Shown piece by piece: positions 29,469 to 38,850 of a stretch of 64,000 nt of DNA. Source of the stretch: Syntrophomonas sp. (GTDB lineage Bacteria > Bacillota > Syntrophomonadia > Syntrophomonadales > Syntrophomonadaceae); NCBI GenBank assembly GCA_016841245.1, contig JAENZN010000019.1:1-64000 (forward strand). Reading direction: 5' to 3'. Both the position numbers and the translations under genes were made by a program. Under the pieces are notes generated by a model. It saw only the letters and a list, made by a program, of their open reading frames with translations. It made no database searches and had not been told where the DNA came from. Each line of letters begins with the position of its first letter. The stretch's first letter is position 1.

Positions 29469-30746
29469 TTGGGTAAGAAAGTACTGCTTATTGGGCAAGG
29501 AGGCAGGGAACACGCCCTGGCCTGGAAAATTGCGCAGAGCCCGGAACTGGAAACATTGTATGCCGCTCCTGGAAACCCGGGTATGGCAGAACTGTGCGAG
29601 TGTATTAATATTGAAGTCAAGGACGTGGAAAAACTGCTGCAATTTGCACTGGCAGAAAAGATCGATCTCACGGTAGTGGGGCCGGAGGTACCACTGATGG
29701 CCGGGATTGTAGATCGGTTTGATGAAAACGGTCTTACCATCTTTGGACCTACTGCAGCTGCGGCCAAGTTAGAAGGAAGTAAAGTCTTTACCAAGAACCT
29801 TTTTAAAAAATATGGTATTCCGACTGCTAAATATGATATCTTCAATGATATGGAACTGGCCCGGGAGCATGTCAAAACCTATACCGATATAAAAAAATCG
29901 GTGGTAATTAAAGCCGACGGGTTAGCTGCAGGTAAAGGGGTAGTTGTTGCCGCTGACTATCAGGAAGCCAGTCAGGCAATTGATTCCATAATGAAAGATA
30001 AAGAATTCGGTACAGCAGGAGATCAGGTAGTTATAGAAGAATGTCTTTTTGGGCAGGAAGTTAGCTTTTTTGCCATAAGCGATGGGAAGAGTTTTGTGCC
30101 CCTGGTCTCAGCCCAGGACCATAAGCAAGTTTTTGATAATGATGAAGGTCCCAATACCGGAGGAATGGGTGCATACTGTAATCCTCCCATATATACTCCG
30201 GAGCTGCATCAGCTGGTCTTAGATACCATAATTGCTCCGGTAATTGACGCTATGGCAGCCGAAGGCACTCCTTACCGGGGTGTATTGTATGCCGGTCTCA
30301 TGATTACTGAAGATGGTCCCAAGGTACTGGAGTTTAATGCCCGCTTTGGTGACCCGGAAACTCAGGCCATAATGCCCTTGATAAAAAGTGATATCCTGCC
30401 GCTGTTGGAAGCAGCAGCCCAGGGCCGCTTGGAAAATTACCAGGTGGAAATCAACACTGGAACTTGTATATGTGTGGTTCTGGCCTCAGGAGGTTATCCG
30501 GGCAGTTATGAAAAAGATAAAGAGATTAAAGGGATTGATGAGGTAGATACTGATACTCTGATTTTCCATGCTGGGACCGTAAAAAGAGCAGGTGCTTATT
30601 ACACCAATGGCGGTCGGGTCTTGGCCGTGGTCAGCCGGGGAGAAAACATTAAAAACGCTATTGATAAAGTATATAAGGAAGTCCAGAAAATATATTTTGA
30701 CAAAATGCATTATCGAAGTGACATAGGGAGTAAAGCCCTCATATAG
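29469..30746 (+). CDS. purD: GAR synthetase
   Basis: Joins phosphoribosylamine and glycine with ATP. 425-residue ATP-grasp enzyme: GQGGREHALAWKIAQSP at the start, VIKADGLAAGKGVVVA, ECLFGQEVSF, GPNTGGMGAYC and LEFNARFGDPETQA. TTG start at 29469 behind GGGAGG. Completes the purine set except purK. Confidence 0.97.
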   Translation: MGKKVLLIGQGGREHALAWKIAQSPELETLYAAPGNPGMAELCECINIEVKDVEKLLQFALAEKIDLTVVGPEVPLMAGIVDRFDENGLTIFGPTAAAAKLEGSKVFTKNLFKKYGIPTAKYDIFNDMELAREHVKTYTDIKKSVVIKADGLAAGKGVVVAADYQEASQAIDSIMKDKEFGTAGDQVVIEECLFGQEVSFFAISDGKSFVPLVSAQDHKQVFDNDEGPNTGGMGAYCNPPIYTPELHQLVLDTIIAPVIDAMAAEGTPYRGVLYAGLMITEDGPKVLEFNARFGDPETQAIMPLIKSDILPLLEAAAQGRLENYQVEINTGTCICVVLASGGYPGSYEKDKEIKGIDEVDTDTLIFHAGTVKRAGAYYTNGGRVLAVVSRGENIKNAIDKVYKEVQKIYFDKMHYRSDIGSKALI

Positions 30747-30756
30747 GAGTGGAAAT

Positions 30757-31290
30757 ATGAATCCTAAGCTAGCTCCGTTTATAAGGGTAGGAGGGTTCAT
30801 AGCCCTGGCAGCTATGCTGTTATACCTGCCCACCCGTGAATTTTTAAAAACAACTTTTATGCTGGGAATACCTTTTATTTTTATCCTGGCTTTTATGCGG
30901 AAGCAAAGCAGATACTCCCTGCCCTGGATAATAGCCATAATATTAACCGCTATTACTGTGGGGGGGTACATATATATGCTGACCGATTTGCCGGAGCGAA
31001 TAGCCACCCATCAGATTGTCATCGATGGGACTTCATTACTGACTGAGGGTAAGTATGAAGATGCGGCAGAAAAGTTTAGTGAACTTGAGCAGTATGGTGA
31101 CCTGAATACTATGGAGAAAAAATTAGCGTTGGTAGAAAAGGAAAAAGAAGCGTCCCGTCTGCTGGAACAGGCTAAGGTGCTGATATATGCCGGAGAAAAG
31201 GATGAAGCCTTAGTGCTGCTGAAATCTATATCATCAGGGACCAGAGCCTCTAATGAGACCGCCCGGCTGATCAAAACTTTGAAAGAGTAG
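30757..31290 (+). CDS. Small membrane protein with helical repeat-like tail
   Basis: 177 residues: three likely membrane segments in the first 80 (GGFIALAAMLLYL, TFMLGIPFIFILAFM, PWIIAIILTAITVGGYIYML), then a charged helical tail that resembles TPR-type helical pairs (LTEGKYEDAAEKFSELEQYG; LIYAGEKDEALVLLKSI). No named family. It sits 10 bp after purD and 9 bp before the HD gene, so it is co-transcribed with the purine and histidine genes; the reason is unknown. Confidence 0.75.
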   Translation: MNPKLAPFIRVGGFIALAAMLLYLPTREFLKTTFMLGIPFIFILAFMRKQSRYSLPWIIAIILTAITVGGYIYMLTDLPERIATHQIVIDGTSLLTEGKYEDAAEKFSELEQYGDLNTMEKKLALVEKEKEASRLLEQAKVLIYAGEKDEALVLLKSISSGTRASNETARLIKTLKE

Positions 31291-31299
31291 GAGAACAAG

Positions 31300-31962
31300 A
31301 TGGTTACACTGGAACAGGTTAAAGCGAGTGCTATGGTACAGGCCTACATGAGACTGGGTAATGAATTCATCGGAACCATGGGAGCCATTGAACATAATCT
31401 TAACCATGCAGAATATGTTTCCATGCTGTGTTATGAAATACTTGAAAAACTCGGTTATTCTGAACGACAGGCAGAATTGGGAGCCATTGCCGGGTATCTG
31501 CATGATATCGGTAATCTGGTTAATCGGTATGGACACGGCATGTCAGGGGCCCTGTTAGCATTTGACACCCTGATGGAAATGGGAATGGACCCGGCGGAAC
31601 TTGCTGCCATTATGGGAGCAATTGGCAATCATGAGGAACACGCAGGCGGTAACAGCATTAATGTTATCGGAGCGGCTCTAATACTTGCTGATAAGTCGGA
31701 TGTACACCGCTCCCGGGTCAGAAAACAGGAGATGTCTGCGTTCACTCCCAGGGATCGGGTAAACTACGCAGTAACTGATACCAACCTGCTGATTGATACA
31801 CAAAATAAAATGATCTCTTTGGAGATTGATATAGATACTGAAGTATGTTCGGTTATGGAATATTTTGAAATATTTTTAACCAAAATGCTTATGTGCAGAC
31901 GTGCTGCCCAATATCTGGGCTGTGAATTTGCACTGCTGGTAAATAAAAACCGATTGCTGTAA
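31300..31962 (+). CDS. HD-domain phosphohydrolase
   Basis: 220 residues. HD-superfamily metal residues in order: H in EHNLNHAEYV, the HD pair in YLHDIGN, H in GHG, HE-H in IGNHEEHAGG, and D in ADKSDVHRSRV. Probably a nucleotide or phosphate-ester hydrolase in the cytoplasm; substrate unknown. The position between the purine and histidine blocks suggests a link to nucleotide turnover, but the HD fold is not that of known histidinol-phosphatases. Confidence 0.8.
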   Translation: MVTLEQVKASAMVQAYMRLGNEFIGTMGAIEHNLNHAEYVSMLCYEILEKLGYSERQAELGAIAGYLHDIGNLVNRYGHGMSGALLAFDTLMEMGMDPAELAAIMGAIGNHEEHAGGNSINVIGAALILADKSDVHRSRVRKQEMSAFTPRDRVNYAVTDTNLLIDTQNKMISLEIDIDTEVCSVMEYFEIFLTKMLMCRRAAQYLGCEFALLVNKNRLL

Positions 31963-31974
31963 GGAGCGGATAAG

Positions 31975-33126
31975 ATGAGAAACAGGCAAATTCCAAGAGG
32001 ATTGCGTGATTTACTTCCAGAAGAAGTTAAAGTGATGAGAAGTATGGAAAAAAAGGCCGCCCGGCTTTTTTCCAGTTATGCTTATGAAGAAGTTATGACA
32101 CCAACTTTCGAGTTTCTGGAAGTGATTGAAGCAGGGAGAGGCAGCAGACGGGAAGACCTATTTCTGTTTATGGACCGGGAGGGGGGTATCCTGTCCCTGC
32201 GTCCGGAAGTTACCGGGTCCATCGCTCGTATGGCATCTACGCATATGCACGATGCAGATTTTCCCCGCCGGCTCTTTTATACGGCTAATGTATTTCGCCA
32301 TGTACAGCCTCAGCTGGCTCAGTATAGAGAATTCAGGCAGACCGGAGTGGAATTGCTGGGAGCAGCAGGGGTATGGGCCGATGCTGAAGTAGTGAATATA
32401 GCGGTTAAGCTGCTGGCTCGTATGGGTTTGGAAAGATTTAAGATCAGTATTAACCAGCTGCCTATTTTTAACAGTATTCTGGATGACAGCGGCCTGGATG
32501 CGGAGGACCGTTCACTGGTGCGCAAACTGGTGGAAGATAAAGACCTGGTTGAACTGTCCCGGTTGTTGGAAGGGCTTCATATAGAAGATGATTTGAAAGA
32601 TACTATTGCCGCCCTGCCGGTTTTGCACGGGGGGCTGGATGTGATTCATCGCATACCTTATGTGGAAAAAAATCGCAATGCGTCAGCAGCAGTGGAAGAG
32701 CTTATCAAAATCTATGATGCGTTAAAGATATATGGGGTTACCTCCAATATCGTTGTGGATATGGGGGTATTAAGAAATTTGGATTATTATACCGGACTAG
32801 TATTCGAGGGGTATTCCTCCGATCTGGGCTACGGTCTCCTGGGAGGCGGGCGCTATGATAATCTGCTCGGACAATTCGGATTGACCTGTCCGGCTACAGG
32901 TTTTGCTCTGCACATGGATAGGCTGGCCTTGGTACTAAAATGTCGGGATGAAGAACCAGATCATTATCTGGTGGGAGGAAGCAATTGTCAAGCTATGATA
33001 GAAAAATCAGAACAGCTTCGAGAACAGGGATACATAGTCGAAATGGATCTGGGAAGACATAGTCGAGTAGAGCTGAAAAAGAAGATTAACGGAAAAAATA
33101 ATTGGACCCTATTATATGTAGAATAA
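31975..33126 (+). CDS. hisZ: ATP phosphoribosyltransferase regulatory subunit
   Basis: Histidyl-tRNA-synthetase-like protein needed by the short HisG. 383 residues: QIPRGLRDLLPEE at the start, then class II synthetase-like motifs (LSLRPEVTGSIARM, FRHVQPQLAQYREFRQTGVE, LDYYTGLVFEGY). The short HisG directly downstream, and the truncated carboxy region relative to HisS, support HisZ. Confidence 0.92.
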   Translation: MRNRQIPRGLRDLLPEEVKVMRSMEKKAARLFSSYAYEEVMTPTFEFLEVIEAGRGSRREDLFLFMDREGGILSLRPEVTGSIARMASTHMHDADFPRRLFYTANVFRHVQPQLAQYREFRQTGVELLGAAGVWADAEVVNIAVKLLARMGLERFKISINQLPIFNSILDDSGLDAEDRSLVRKLVEDKDLVELSRLLEGLHIEDDLKDTIAALPVLHGGLDVIHRIPYVEKNRNASAAVEELIKIYDALKIYGVTSNIVVDMGVLRNLDYYTGLVFEGYSSDLGYGLLGGGRYDNLLGQFGLTCPATGFALHMDRLALVLKCRDEEPDHYLVGGSNCQAMIEKSEQLREQGYIVEMDLGRHSRVELKKKINGKNNWTLLYVE

Positions 33127-33138
33127 TGGAGGAGAAAG

Positions 33139-33795
33139 ATGCAGCAGGAATATTTAACTATTGCTTTATCAAAAGGGACCCTTTTAAAACCTACGGTGGG
33201 ATTGCTTCAAAAGTCTGGTCTGCCGGTTAGTGGATTGAGCGAAGACAGCCGCAATATGGTTTTTACTTATGAAGATGAGGGTATTAAATATCTGATGTGC
33301 CGACCCACCGATGTTCCTACTTATGTAGAACAGGGCGCGGCTGATCTGGGGATAGTGGGCAAAGATGTAATTGTAGAACAGGCTAAAGATGTTTTCGAAA
33401 TGGTGGACTTAAAGTACGGTTATTGTCGATTTGTGGTGGCCGTACCGGCCGGCATGAAAGACAAGCCTATCCGGGAACTCAATTATCGCAGAGTTGCCAG
33501 TAAGTTCCCTCTGATCGCGGAGAAATTCTTCCGGGAACAGGGATTGCAGGTAGATGTTATCAAGCTGCATGGTAACGTAGAACTGGCACCCTTGATGGGG
33601 CTCGCGGATATGATTGTTGACCTGGTTTCTACCGGGCGGACTCTAAAGGAGAATAACCTGGTAGAGCTGGTGAAAATAATGGACTCTACCACCAGACTCA
33701 TTTGCAATCGGGTTAGTTACCGAACCAAACACGAGAACATTCAGCCTCTGATTGAAAATATGCAGGAAATAGTGAAAGGTGGAGACGGCATATGA
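33139..33795 (+). CDS. hisG: ATP phosphoribosyltransferase, short form
   Basis: First histidine step: ATP plus PRPP. 218 residues, so it lacks the carboxy regulatory domain and depends on HisZ. Motifs: LSKGTLLKPT, DLGIVGKDVI, and PRPP site DLVSTGRTLKENNLVE. A second PRPP-using first step in the same run as purF. Overlaps hisD by 4 bp. Confidence 0.96.
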   Translation: MQQEYLTIALSKGTLLKPTVGLLQKSGLPVSGLSEDSRNMVFTYEDEGIKYLMCRPTDVPTYVEQGAADLGIVGKDVIVEQAKDVFEMVDLKYGYCRFVVAVPAGMKDKPIRELNYRRVASKFPLIAEKFFREQGLQVDVIKLHGNVELAPLMGLADMIVDLVSTGRTLKENNLVELVKIMDSTTRLICNRVSYRTKHENIQPLIENMQEIVKGGDGI

Positions 33796-35084
33796 AATTG
33801 CGCAGAATCAAAGCCTCAAGTGCGGAATTAAACACTTTTCTACAGTCCAATTATGATGATATGAAACAGTATGAAGATAGTGTGAAAGAGATTGGCCGGG
33901 AAGTTAAACAAAGGGGCAATCAGGCTGTATTTGACTTCAACTTGAAATTTGACGGTGCAACAATAAATGAAGACAATTTCATGGTTAGCGAGGCAGAATT
34001 TGACGAAGCCTACGATGCCGTAGATGATGAATATATATTTGCCCTGCGGGCAGCTATCGATAACATAGCAGCCTTTCATTCCCGCCAGTTAAAAAATTCA
34101 TGGATGGAACCGGATGAAAGAGGCTGTATACTGGGCCAGATTTTTCGCCCCCTGGAAAGAGTGGGGATTTATGTTCCGGGAGGTACGGCGGCTTATCCTT
34201 CTTCGGTATTGATGAATGCCATACCGGCCCAGGTAGCAGGAGTAGAAGAAATTGTAATGGTAAGCCCCCCGGGGCAAGACGGTAAGATGAATCCTTATAC
34301 CCTGGTAGCAGCTAATGAATTGGGTCTGCAGGAAGTGTATAAGATGGGCGGTGCGCATGCAATATTCGCTCTGGCCTGGGGAACCGGGACCATAAAAAAA
34401 GTAGACTTGATAAGCGGACCCGGAAATATATATGTGACCCTGGCTAAGAAAATGGTTTATGGAGACGTAAATATAGATATGCTGGCTGGTCCCAGTGAAA
34501 TATTAATCCTGGCAGATGACCATGCTGATCCGGTTTATACGGCAGCGGATATGATGTCCCAGGCCGAACACGATGTGCTGGCTCGCAGTATTCTGGTAAG
34601 TACTAATCCGGAATTATTGGACCGGGTGGAAGAGGAACTAAACAGGCAGATTCAGAATCTTTCCCGCCGGGATATTATTGAGCAAGCTCTTAACAGCTAC
34701 GGGGCTTTGATACTGGCAGATAATATGAAAGAGGCGTGTGAGGTTGCCAATCTAATCGCTCCGGAACATTTAGAATTAATAGTTGAACATCCTTTTGATC
34801 TGCTCAGTAATATAAAAAACGCCGGAGCAATTTTTATGGGCCGCTATACACCAGAACCAGTCGGAGATTACTTTGCCGGACCCAATCATATCCTGCCTAC
34901 CGGAGGAACCGCCCGGTTTTATTCGCCCGTAAGTGTTGATACTTTTACCAGGTCTTCCAGTTTAATTTACTTTTCGGAACAAGGGATTAAAGAGGATGCG
35001 GATCAAATTATTAAACTGGCTCAGGTGGAAGGACTTAGTGCTCATGCTAATTCGATTAGAGTTAGAAAGGATAGTGATAATTGA
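33792..35084 (+). CDS. hisD: Histidinol dehydrogenase
   Basis: Two-step oxidation of histidinol to histidine. 430 residues: PGGTAAYPSSVLMNAIPA, LISGPGNIYVTLAKK, AGPSEILILAD, zinc-site MSQAEHD, and FAGPNHILPTGGTARF. Translationally coupled to hisG upstream and hisB downstream. Confidence 0.97.
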   Translation: MKLRRIKASSAELNTFLQSNYDDMKQYEDSVKEIGREVKQRGNQAVFDFNLKFDGATINEDNFMVSEAEFDEAYDAVDDEYIFALRAAIDNIAAFHSRQLKNSWMEPDERGCILGQIFRPLERVGIYVPGGTAAYPSSVLMNAIPAQVAGVEEIVMVSPPGQDGKMNPYTLVAANELGLQEVYKMGGAHAIFALAWGTGTIKKVDLISGPGNIYVTLAKKMVYGDVNIDMLAGPSEILILADDHADPVYTAADMMSQAEHDVLARSILVSTNPELLDRVEEELNRQIQNLSRRDIIEQALNSYGALILADNMKEACEVANLIAPEHLELIVEHPFDLLSNIKNAGAIFMGRYTPEPVGDYFAGPNHILPTGGTARFYSPVSVDTFTRSSSLIYFSEQGIKEDADQIIKLAQVEGLSAHANSIRVRKDSDN

Positions 35085-35677
35085 TGGAAAGAATGAGAAC
35101 AGCAGAAGTGCAGAGGAAAACCAATGAAACCGAAGTTCTGCTGCAGTTGAACCTGGATGGGACTGGCAGCCATCAAATCGACACCGAGATTCCATTCTTA
35201 AGCCATATGCTGACCTTGCTATCACTGCACAGTCTCTGTGATTTAAAGGTAACTGCCCGGGGAGATATTGAAGTAGATGATCACCACACTGTAGAGGATA
35301 TTGGGATATGCTTGGGGCAGGCCTTGGACCAGGCTCTGGGGGAAAAAAGAGGTATTCGCAGGTATGGGGAAGCCACTATCCCGATGGATGAAGCCCTGAG
35401 CAGGGTAGTGCTGGATCTTTCCGGACGTTCACTGCTGATTTTTAATGCCGAATTTGATAGAAGCTTAATCGGTAATTTTGCCACGGAAAATGCCCGGGAG
35501 TTCTTCAGAGCAGTGGCCAACAGCTCTCGGATGGGGATTCATATCGATGTTTTAAGGGGAAGCAACTCTCATCATGTACTGGAATCGATCTTTAAAGCGT
35601 TTGCCCGCGCTTTAAAAGCAGCTATTGAAATAGAACCACGCATGGAAGGGATATGGTCTTCCAAGGGCAAGCTTTAA
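35084..35677 (+). CDS. hisB: Imidazoleglycerol-phosphate dehydratase
   Basis: 197 residues, the single-domain dehydratase without a phosphatase fusion. Metal-binding DDHHTVEDIGICLGQAL and SNSHHVLESIFKAFARAL are both present. Start at ATG 35084 overlaps the hisD TGA (TGATG); a TTG three bases earlier is an alternative. A histidinol-phosphatase must be encoded elsewhere. Confidence 0.96.
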   Translation: MERMRTAEVQRKTNETEVLLQLNLDGTGSHQIDTEIPFLSHMLTLLSLHSLCDLKVTARGDIEVDDHHTVEDIGICLGQALDQALGEKRGIRRYGEATIPMDEALSRVVLDLSGRSLLIFNAEFDRSLIGNFATENAREFFRAVANSSRMGIHIDVLRGSNSHHVLESIFKAFARALKAAIEIEPRMEGIWSSKGKL

Positions 35678-35726
35678 AAAGAACAGCAGCAAGTGCGATA
35701 AGGTTTAAAGTCCGGGGGGAGTAAAT

Positions 35727-36332
35727 TTGATAGCTATAATAGACTATGGAGTGGGCAACCTGGCCAGCGTCAGGAATGCCTTTATTAAACTTGGTTATGA
35801 AGCAGTTATTAGCAGCAGCAGCGAACAGATACTGCAGGCAGACCGGGTAGTGCTGCCGGGGGTAGGCGCTTTTGCTGATGCCATGGATAACCTTCGCAAC
35901 TACGGGCTTGATGGTACGGTTAAGGAAGTAGTACGGCAGGGTACACCATTTCTGGGTGTATGCCTGGGTCTGCACCTGCTTTTTACTCATGGTGAAGAAC
36001 ATGGTATACACCAGGGTCTGGATATAATAAAAGGCCGGGTGGTGAAATTTCAACTTCCTCGAGAATATAAGGTTCCGCACATGGGTTGGAATCAGGTCTA
36101 TCCCCGTGAGAACAGCCGACTGTTTAAAGGCCTGCCAGCGGGCAGCTATTTCTACTTCGTACATTCTTATTATGTGTTTCCCGATGATGATGGAGTCATA
36201 GCTGCACACAGCGATTATGGAATTGATTTCGTATGCGCGGTGGAGCAGAATAATATATTTGCTACCCAGTTTCATCCTGAGAAATCAGGCCGGGTAGGGC
36301 TGCAGGTGCTGCAGAACTTCGCCAGCCTTTAA
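35727..36332 (+). CDS. hisH: Imidazole glycerol phosphate synthase, glutaminase subunit
   Basis: Supplies ammonia to HisF. 201 residues: DYGVGNLASV, PGVGAF, nucleophile in GVCLGLHLLF (about C81), VPHMGWNQ, and ATQFHPEKSG. TTG start at 35727 behind GGGGGGA. Confidence 0.95.
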   Translation: MIAIIDYGVGNLASVRNAFIKLGYEAVISSSSEQILQADRVVLPGVGAFADAMDNLRNYGLDGTVKEVVRQGTPFLGVCLGLHLLFTHGEEHGIHQGLDIIKGRVVKFQLPREYKVPHMGWNQVYPRENSRLFKGLPAGSYFYFVHSYYVFPDDDGVIAAHSDYGIDFVCAVEQNNIFATQFHPEKSGRVGLQVLQNFASL

Positions 36333-36557
36333 TGATTCTGGAGGGAGTTTTCTGGATGGCGAGAATCTATTAAAACCCGTTAGCGGTTCAAGAGAACTCA
36401 TAGCTGGAGGTGTTGCGGTGTTTATGTTGAATAAAGCTATACCGTGCCATCGTTGAATCGCTTTACCCGCTGCACGCTGTTTGAACCCGGATTTTCAGTG
36501 ATTAGATACAGTTTTTTACAGGTCCCTTAGATTAAAGAATATAACGAGGTGTAATCG

Positions 36558-37286
36558 ATGATAATATATCCCGCTATTGACCTTAAAGATGGCCAGTGTG
36601 TTAGACTGGTACAGGGTCGGGCCGATGCCAAAACAGTATATTCCAATACTCCTGCCCAGGTGGCAGCTTCCTTTGAAAAGTTGGGAGCTGGCTATCTGCA
36701 TGTTGTGGATCTGGATGGAGCATTTACCGGCAGTCCCCAAAATGCCGCCGCCATTGAAGCAATTGCAGCGGGTATCAATATTCCTTTTCAGGTAGGAGGA
36801 GGACTGCGCAGTATAGATGATGTTCAGCGGGTGTTGAAACTTGGGGCTGCCCGGGCTATTGTGGGAACCAGGGCAGTTAAAAGTTCTGCTTTTGTAAAAG
36901 AACTGCTGGACCGTTTTGGACCTGATAAAATAGTACTGGGTATAGATGCCCGGGAAGGTATGGTAGCGGTGGAAGGATGGGTAGAGACCTCTGCCTTGAG
37001 TGCGCTGGAATTCGGGTATAGCATGAAAAGCATGGGGGTTATCACTTGCGTTTTTACCGATATAAGCAGAGATGGGCTTATGACCGGGCCTAATCTGGAA
37101 TCGACCCGTCAGATGGCGGAAAAAACAGGTCTGGAAATCATTGCCTCGGGAGGGGTATCCAGCCCGCAAAATATTAGAGATCTTAAAGCTATCGAACCTT
37201 TTGGAGTGGTAGGAGCGATTATCGGTAAAGCATTATACGATGGCAAAATAAATCTTCCTGAAGCATTACAAGCTGCAGAAGATTGA
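36558..37286 (+). CDS. hisA: ProFAR isomerase
   Basis: Amadori-type isomerase in a (beta/alpha)8 barrel. 242 residues: [17 protein letters not shown] (catalytic Asp 8), [34 protein letters not shown] and [13 protein letters not shown]. It follows a 225-bp gap after hisH that contains no recognised gene or terminator. Confidence 0.95.
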   Translation: MIIYPAIDLKDGQCVRLVQGRADAKTVYSNTPAQVAASFEKLGAGYLHVVDLDGAFTGSPQNAAAIEAIAAGINIPFQVGGGLRSIDDVQRVLKLGAARAIVGTRAVKSSAFVKELLDRFGPDKIVLGIDAREGMVAVEGWVETSALSALEFGYSMKSMGVITCVFTDISRDGLMTGPNLESTRQMAEKTGLEIIASGGVSSPQNIRDLKAIEPFGVVGAIIGKALYDGKINLPEALQAAED

Positions 37287-37323
37287 TCAAGACAGAAGCA
37301 AAGAGCTGGGAGGAGGGGAGTAT

Positions 37324-38079
37324 ATGCTGGCCAAGAGAATTATTCCCTGTTTGGATGTTCATGAGGGAAGAGTGGTTAAAGGAATTAATTTTGTAAACCT
37401 GCAGGATGCCGGAGACCCGGTTGAACTGGCCGCATTCTATGATAGAGAAGGCGCTGATGAACTGGTTTTTCTGGATATCAGCGCATCCCACGAAGGCAGA
37501 AAAACCATGATTGAGGTGGTGCGAGAGACTGCCCGTCAGGTATTTATACCTTTTGCAGTAGGCGGTGGAATTGGTAACATAGATGATATACGCAGTATAC
37601 TAGTAGCCGGAGCAGACAAAGTATCGATTAACTCCGCAGCCGTAAAAAATCCTGACCTGATTGGAGAAGGGGCTAGAAAATTCGGCAGCCAGTGCATAGT
37701 GGTAGCCATCGATGCTCGTATGAAGGACGAAAGCAGTTGGGAAGTATATATAAACGGGGGGAGAGTACCGACGGGGCTGGATGCTGTAGAGTGGGCCCAA
37801 AAAGCTGAAAAGCTGGGGGCGGGTGAAATTTTGCTCACCAGTATGGATAAGGATGGCACCAAAGATGGCTATGATATAAAATTGACTCATGCTATCAGCG
37901 ACTCAGTAGGCATACCAGTTATAGCTTCAGGGGGAGCAGGAAACTTGCAGCACCTCTATGAAGGGATAGAGTACGGCCGTGCAGATGCGGTTTTATGTGC
38001 ATCTATTTTTCATTACCGTGAATATACCATAGCTGAAGCTAAAAAATATTTAGAAGAAAAAGGAGTACCAGTCAGATAA
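37324..38079 (+). CDS. hisF: Imidazole glycerol phosphate synthase, cyclase subunit
   Basis: 251-residue barrel: [19 protein letters not shown] (catalytic D11), [33 protein letters not shown] (second Asp near 130), and [13 protein letters not shown]. Its last base is shared with hisIE. Confidence 0.96.
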   Translation: MLAKRIIPCLDVHEGRVVKGINFVNLQDAGDPVELAAFYDREGADELVFLDISASHEGRKTMIEVVRETARQVFIPFAVGGGIGNIDDIRSILVAGADKVSINSAAVKNPDLIGEGARKFGSQCIVVAIDARMKDESSWEVYINGGRVPTGLDAVEWAQKAEKLGAGEILLTSMDKDGTKDGYDIKLTHAISDSVGIPVIASGGAGNLQHLYEGIEYGRADAVLCASIFHYREYTIAEAKKYLEEKGVPVR

Positions 38080-38732
38080 TGATAGAAAAAATTGATTTTG
38101 AAAAACAGGGGGGACTTATTCCAGCCATTATCCAGGACTGTGTAAGCGGTCAGGTTCTTATGCTGGCTTACATGAATAAAGAAGCTCTGGCTAAAACCAT
38201 CGAAACAGGTAAGACCTGGTTCTATTCCCGCAGCCGGCAGCAACTGTGGATGAAAGGGGAAAGTTCCGGCCACATACAGAAAGTAAAAGAGATACTGTAT
38301 GACTGCGATGAAGATTCCGTTTTGATAAAAGTGGAGCAGACCGGGGTGGCATGCCATACTGGACATTATTCTTGCTTTTTCAGAAATATTGATGGTCAGG
38401 AAGTAGAAAAACAGGTTTTTGATCTGAATCGGGTTTATGAGTCTGCCCAAAATAGCCCGGCTATTTTATATGAGCTGTATGAAGTTATTAAGGATCGCCA
38501 GATTAAGATGCCGGAAGGATCTTATACCACCTACCTGTTCCAAAAGGGACTGGACAAGATTCTTAAAAAGGTGGGTGAGGAGAATGCGGAAGTTATCATA
38601 GCCGCCAAGAACCGTGAGAAATCGGAAGTGATATATGAAACCTCGGATTTGCTGTATCATCTCCTGGTACTCCTGGTAGAACAGGGAGTTGATTTGGGTG
38701 AGATCTTTGCCGAATTGAAATCGCGTCGCTAA
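38079..38732 (+). CDS. hisI: PR-AMP cyclohydrolase / PR-ATP pyrophosphatase (HisIE)
   Basis: 217-residue fusion. Amino cyclohydrolase (about 1-110): [28 protein letters not shown] and zinc ligands in YDCDEDS and [12 protein letters not shown]. Carboxy pyrophosphatase (about 120-217): [21 protein letters not shown] and [14 protein letters not shown]. Last gene of the run, 16 bp before the terminator hairpin. Confidence 0.96.
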   Translation: MIEKIDFEKQGGLIPAIIQDCVSGQVLMLAYMNKEALAKTIETGKTWFYSRSRQQLWMKGESSGHIQKVKEILYDCDEDSVLIKVEQTGVACHTGHYSCFFRNIDGQEVEKQVFDLNRVYESAQNSPAILYELYEVIKDRQIKMPEGSYTTYLFQKGLDKILKKVGEENAEVIIAAKNREKSEVIYETSDLLYHLLVLLVEQGVDLGEIFAELKSRR

Positions 38733-38748
38733 ATTATTCTCAGAACCA

Positions 38749-38776
38749 GCCGCCGGTTATTAGCGGGCGGCTTTTT
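38749..38776 (+). terminator. Terminator of the pur-his run
   Basis: GCCGCC pairs with GGCGGC, followed by TTTTT. First clear intrinsic terminator after the riboswitch one at 18821. Confidence 0.8.
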
Positions 38777-38850
38777 GCTGTTGCAGCTGGCAGTGGGAAC
38801 TCTAATAACTCTTAACCAGGCCTAAGCTGCTTTAATCAGATTACATGCCA

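Noticed and set aside
36333-36557. Leader peptide or internal attenuator between hisH and hisA
   Set aside because: A 10-12 codon frame exists near 36420 but has only one His codon, and no terminator/antiterminator pair is seen.
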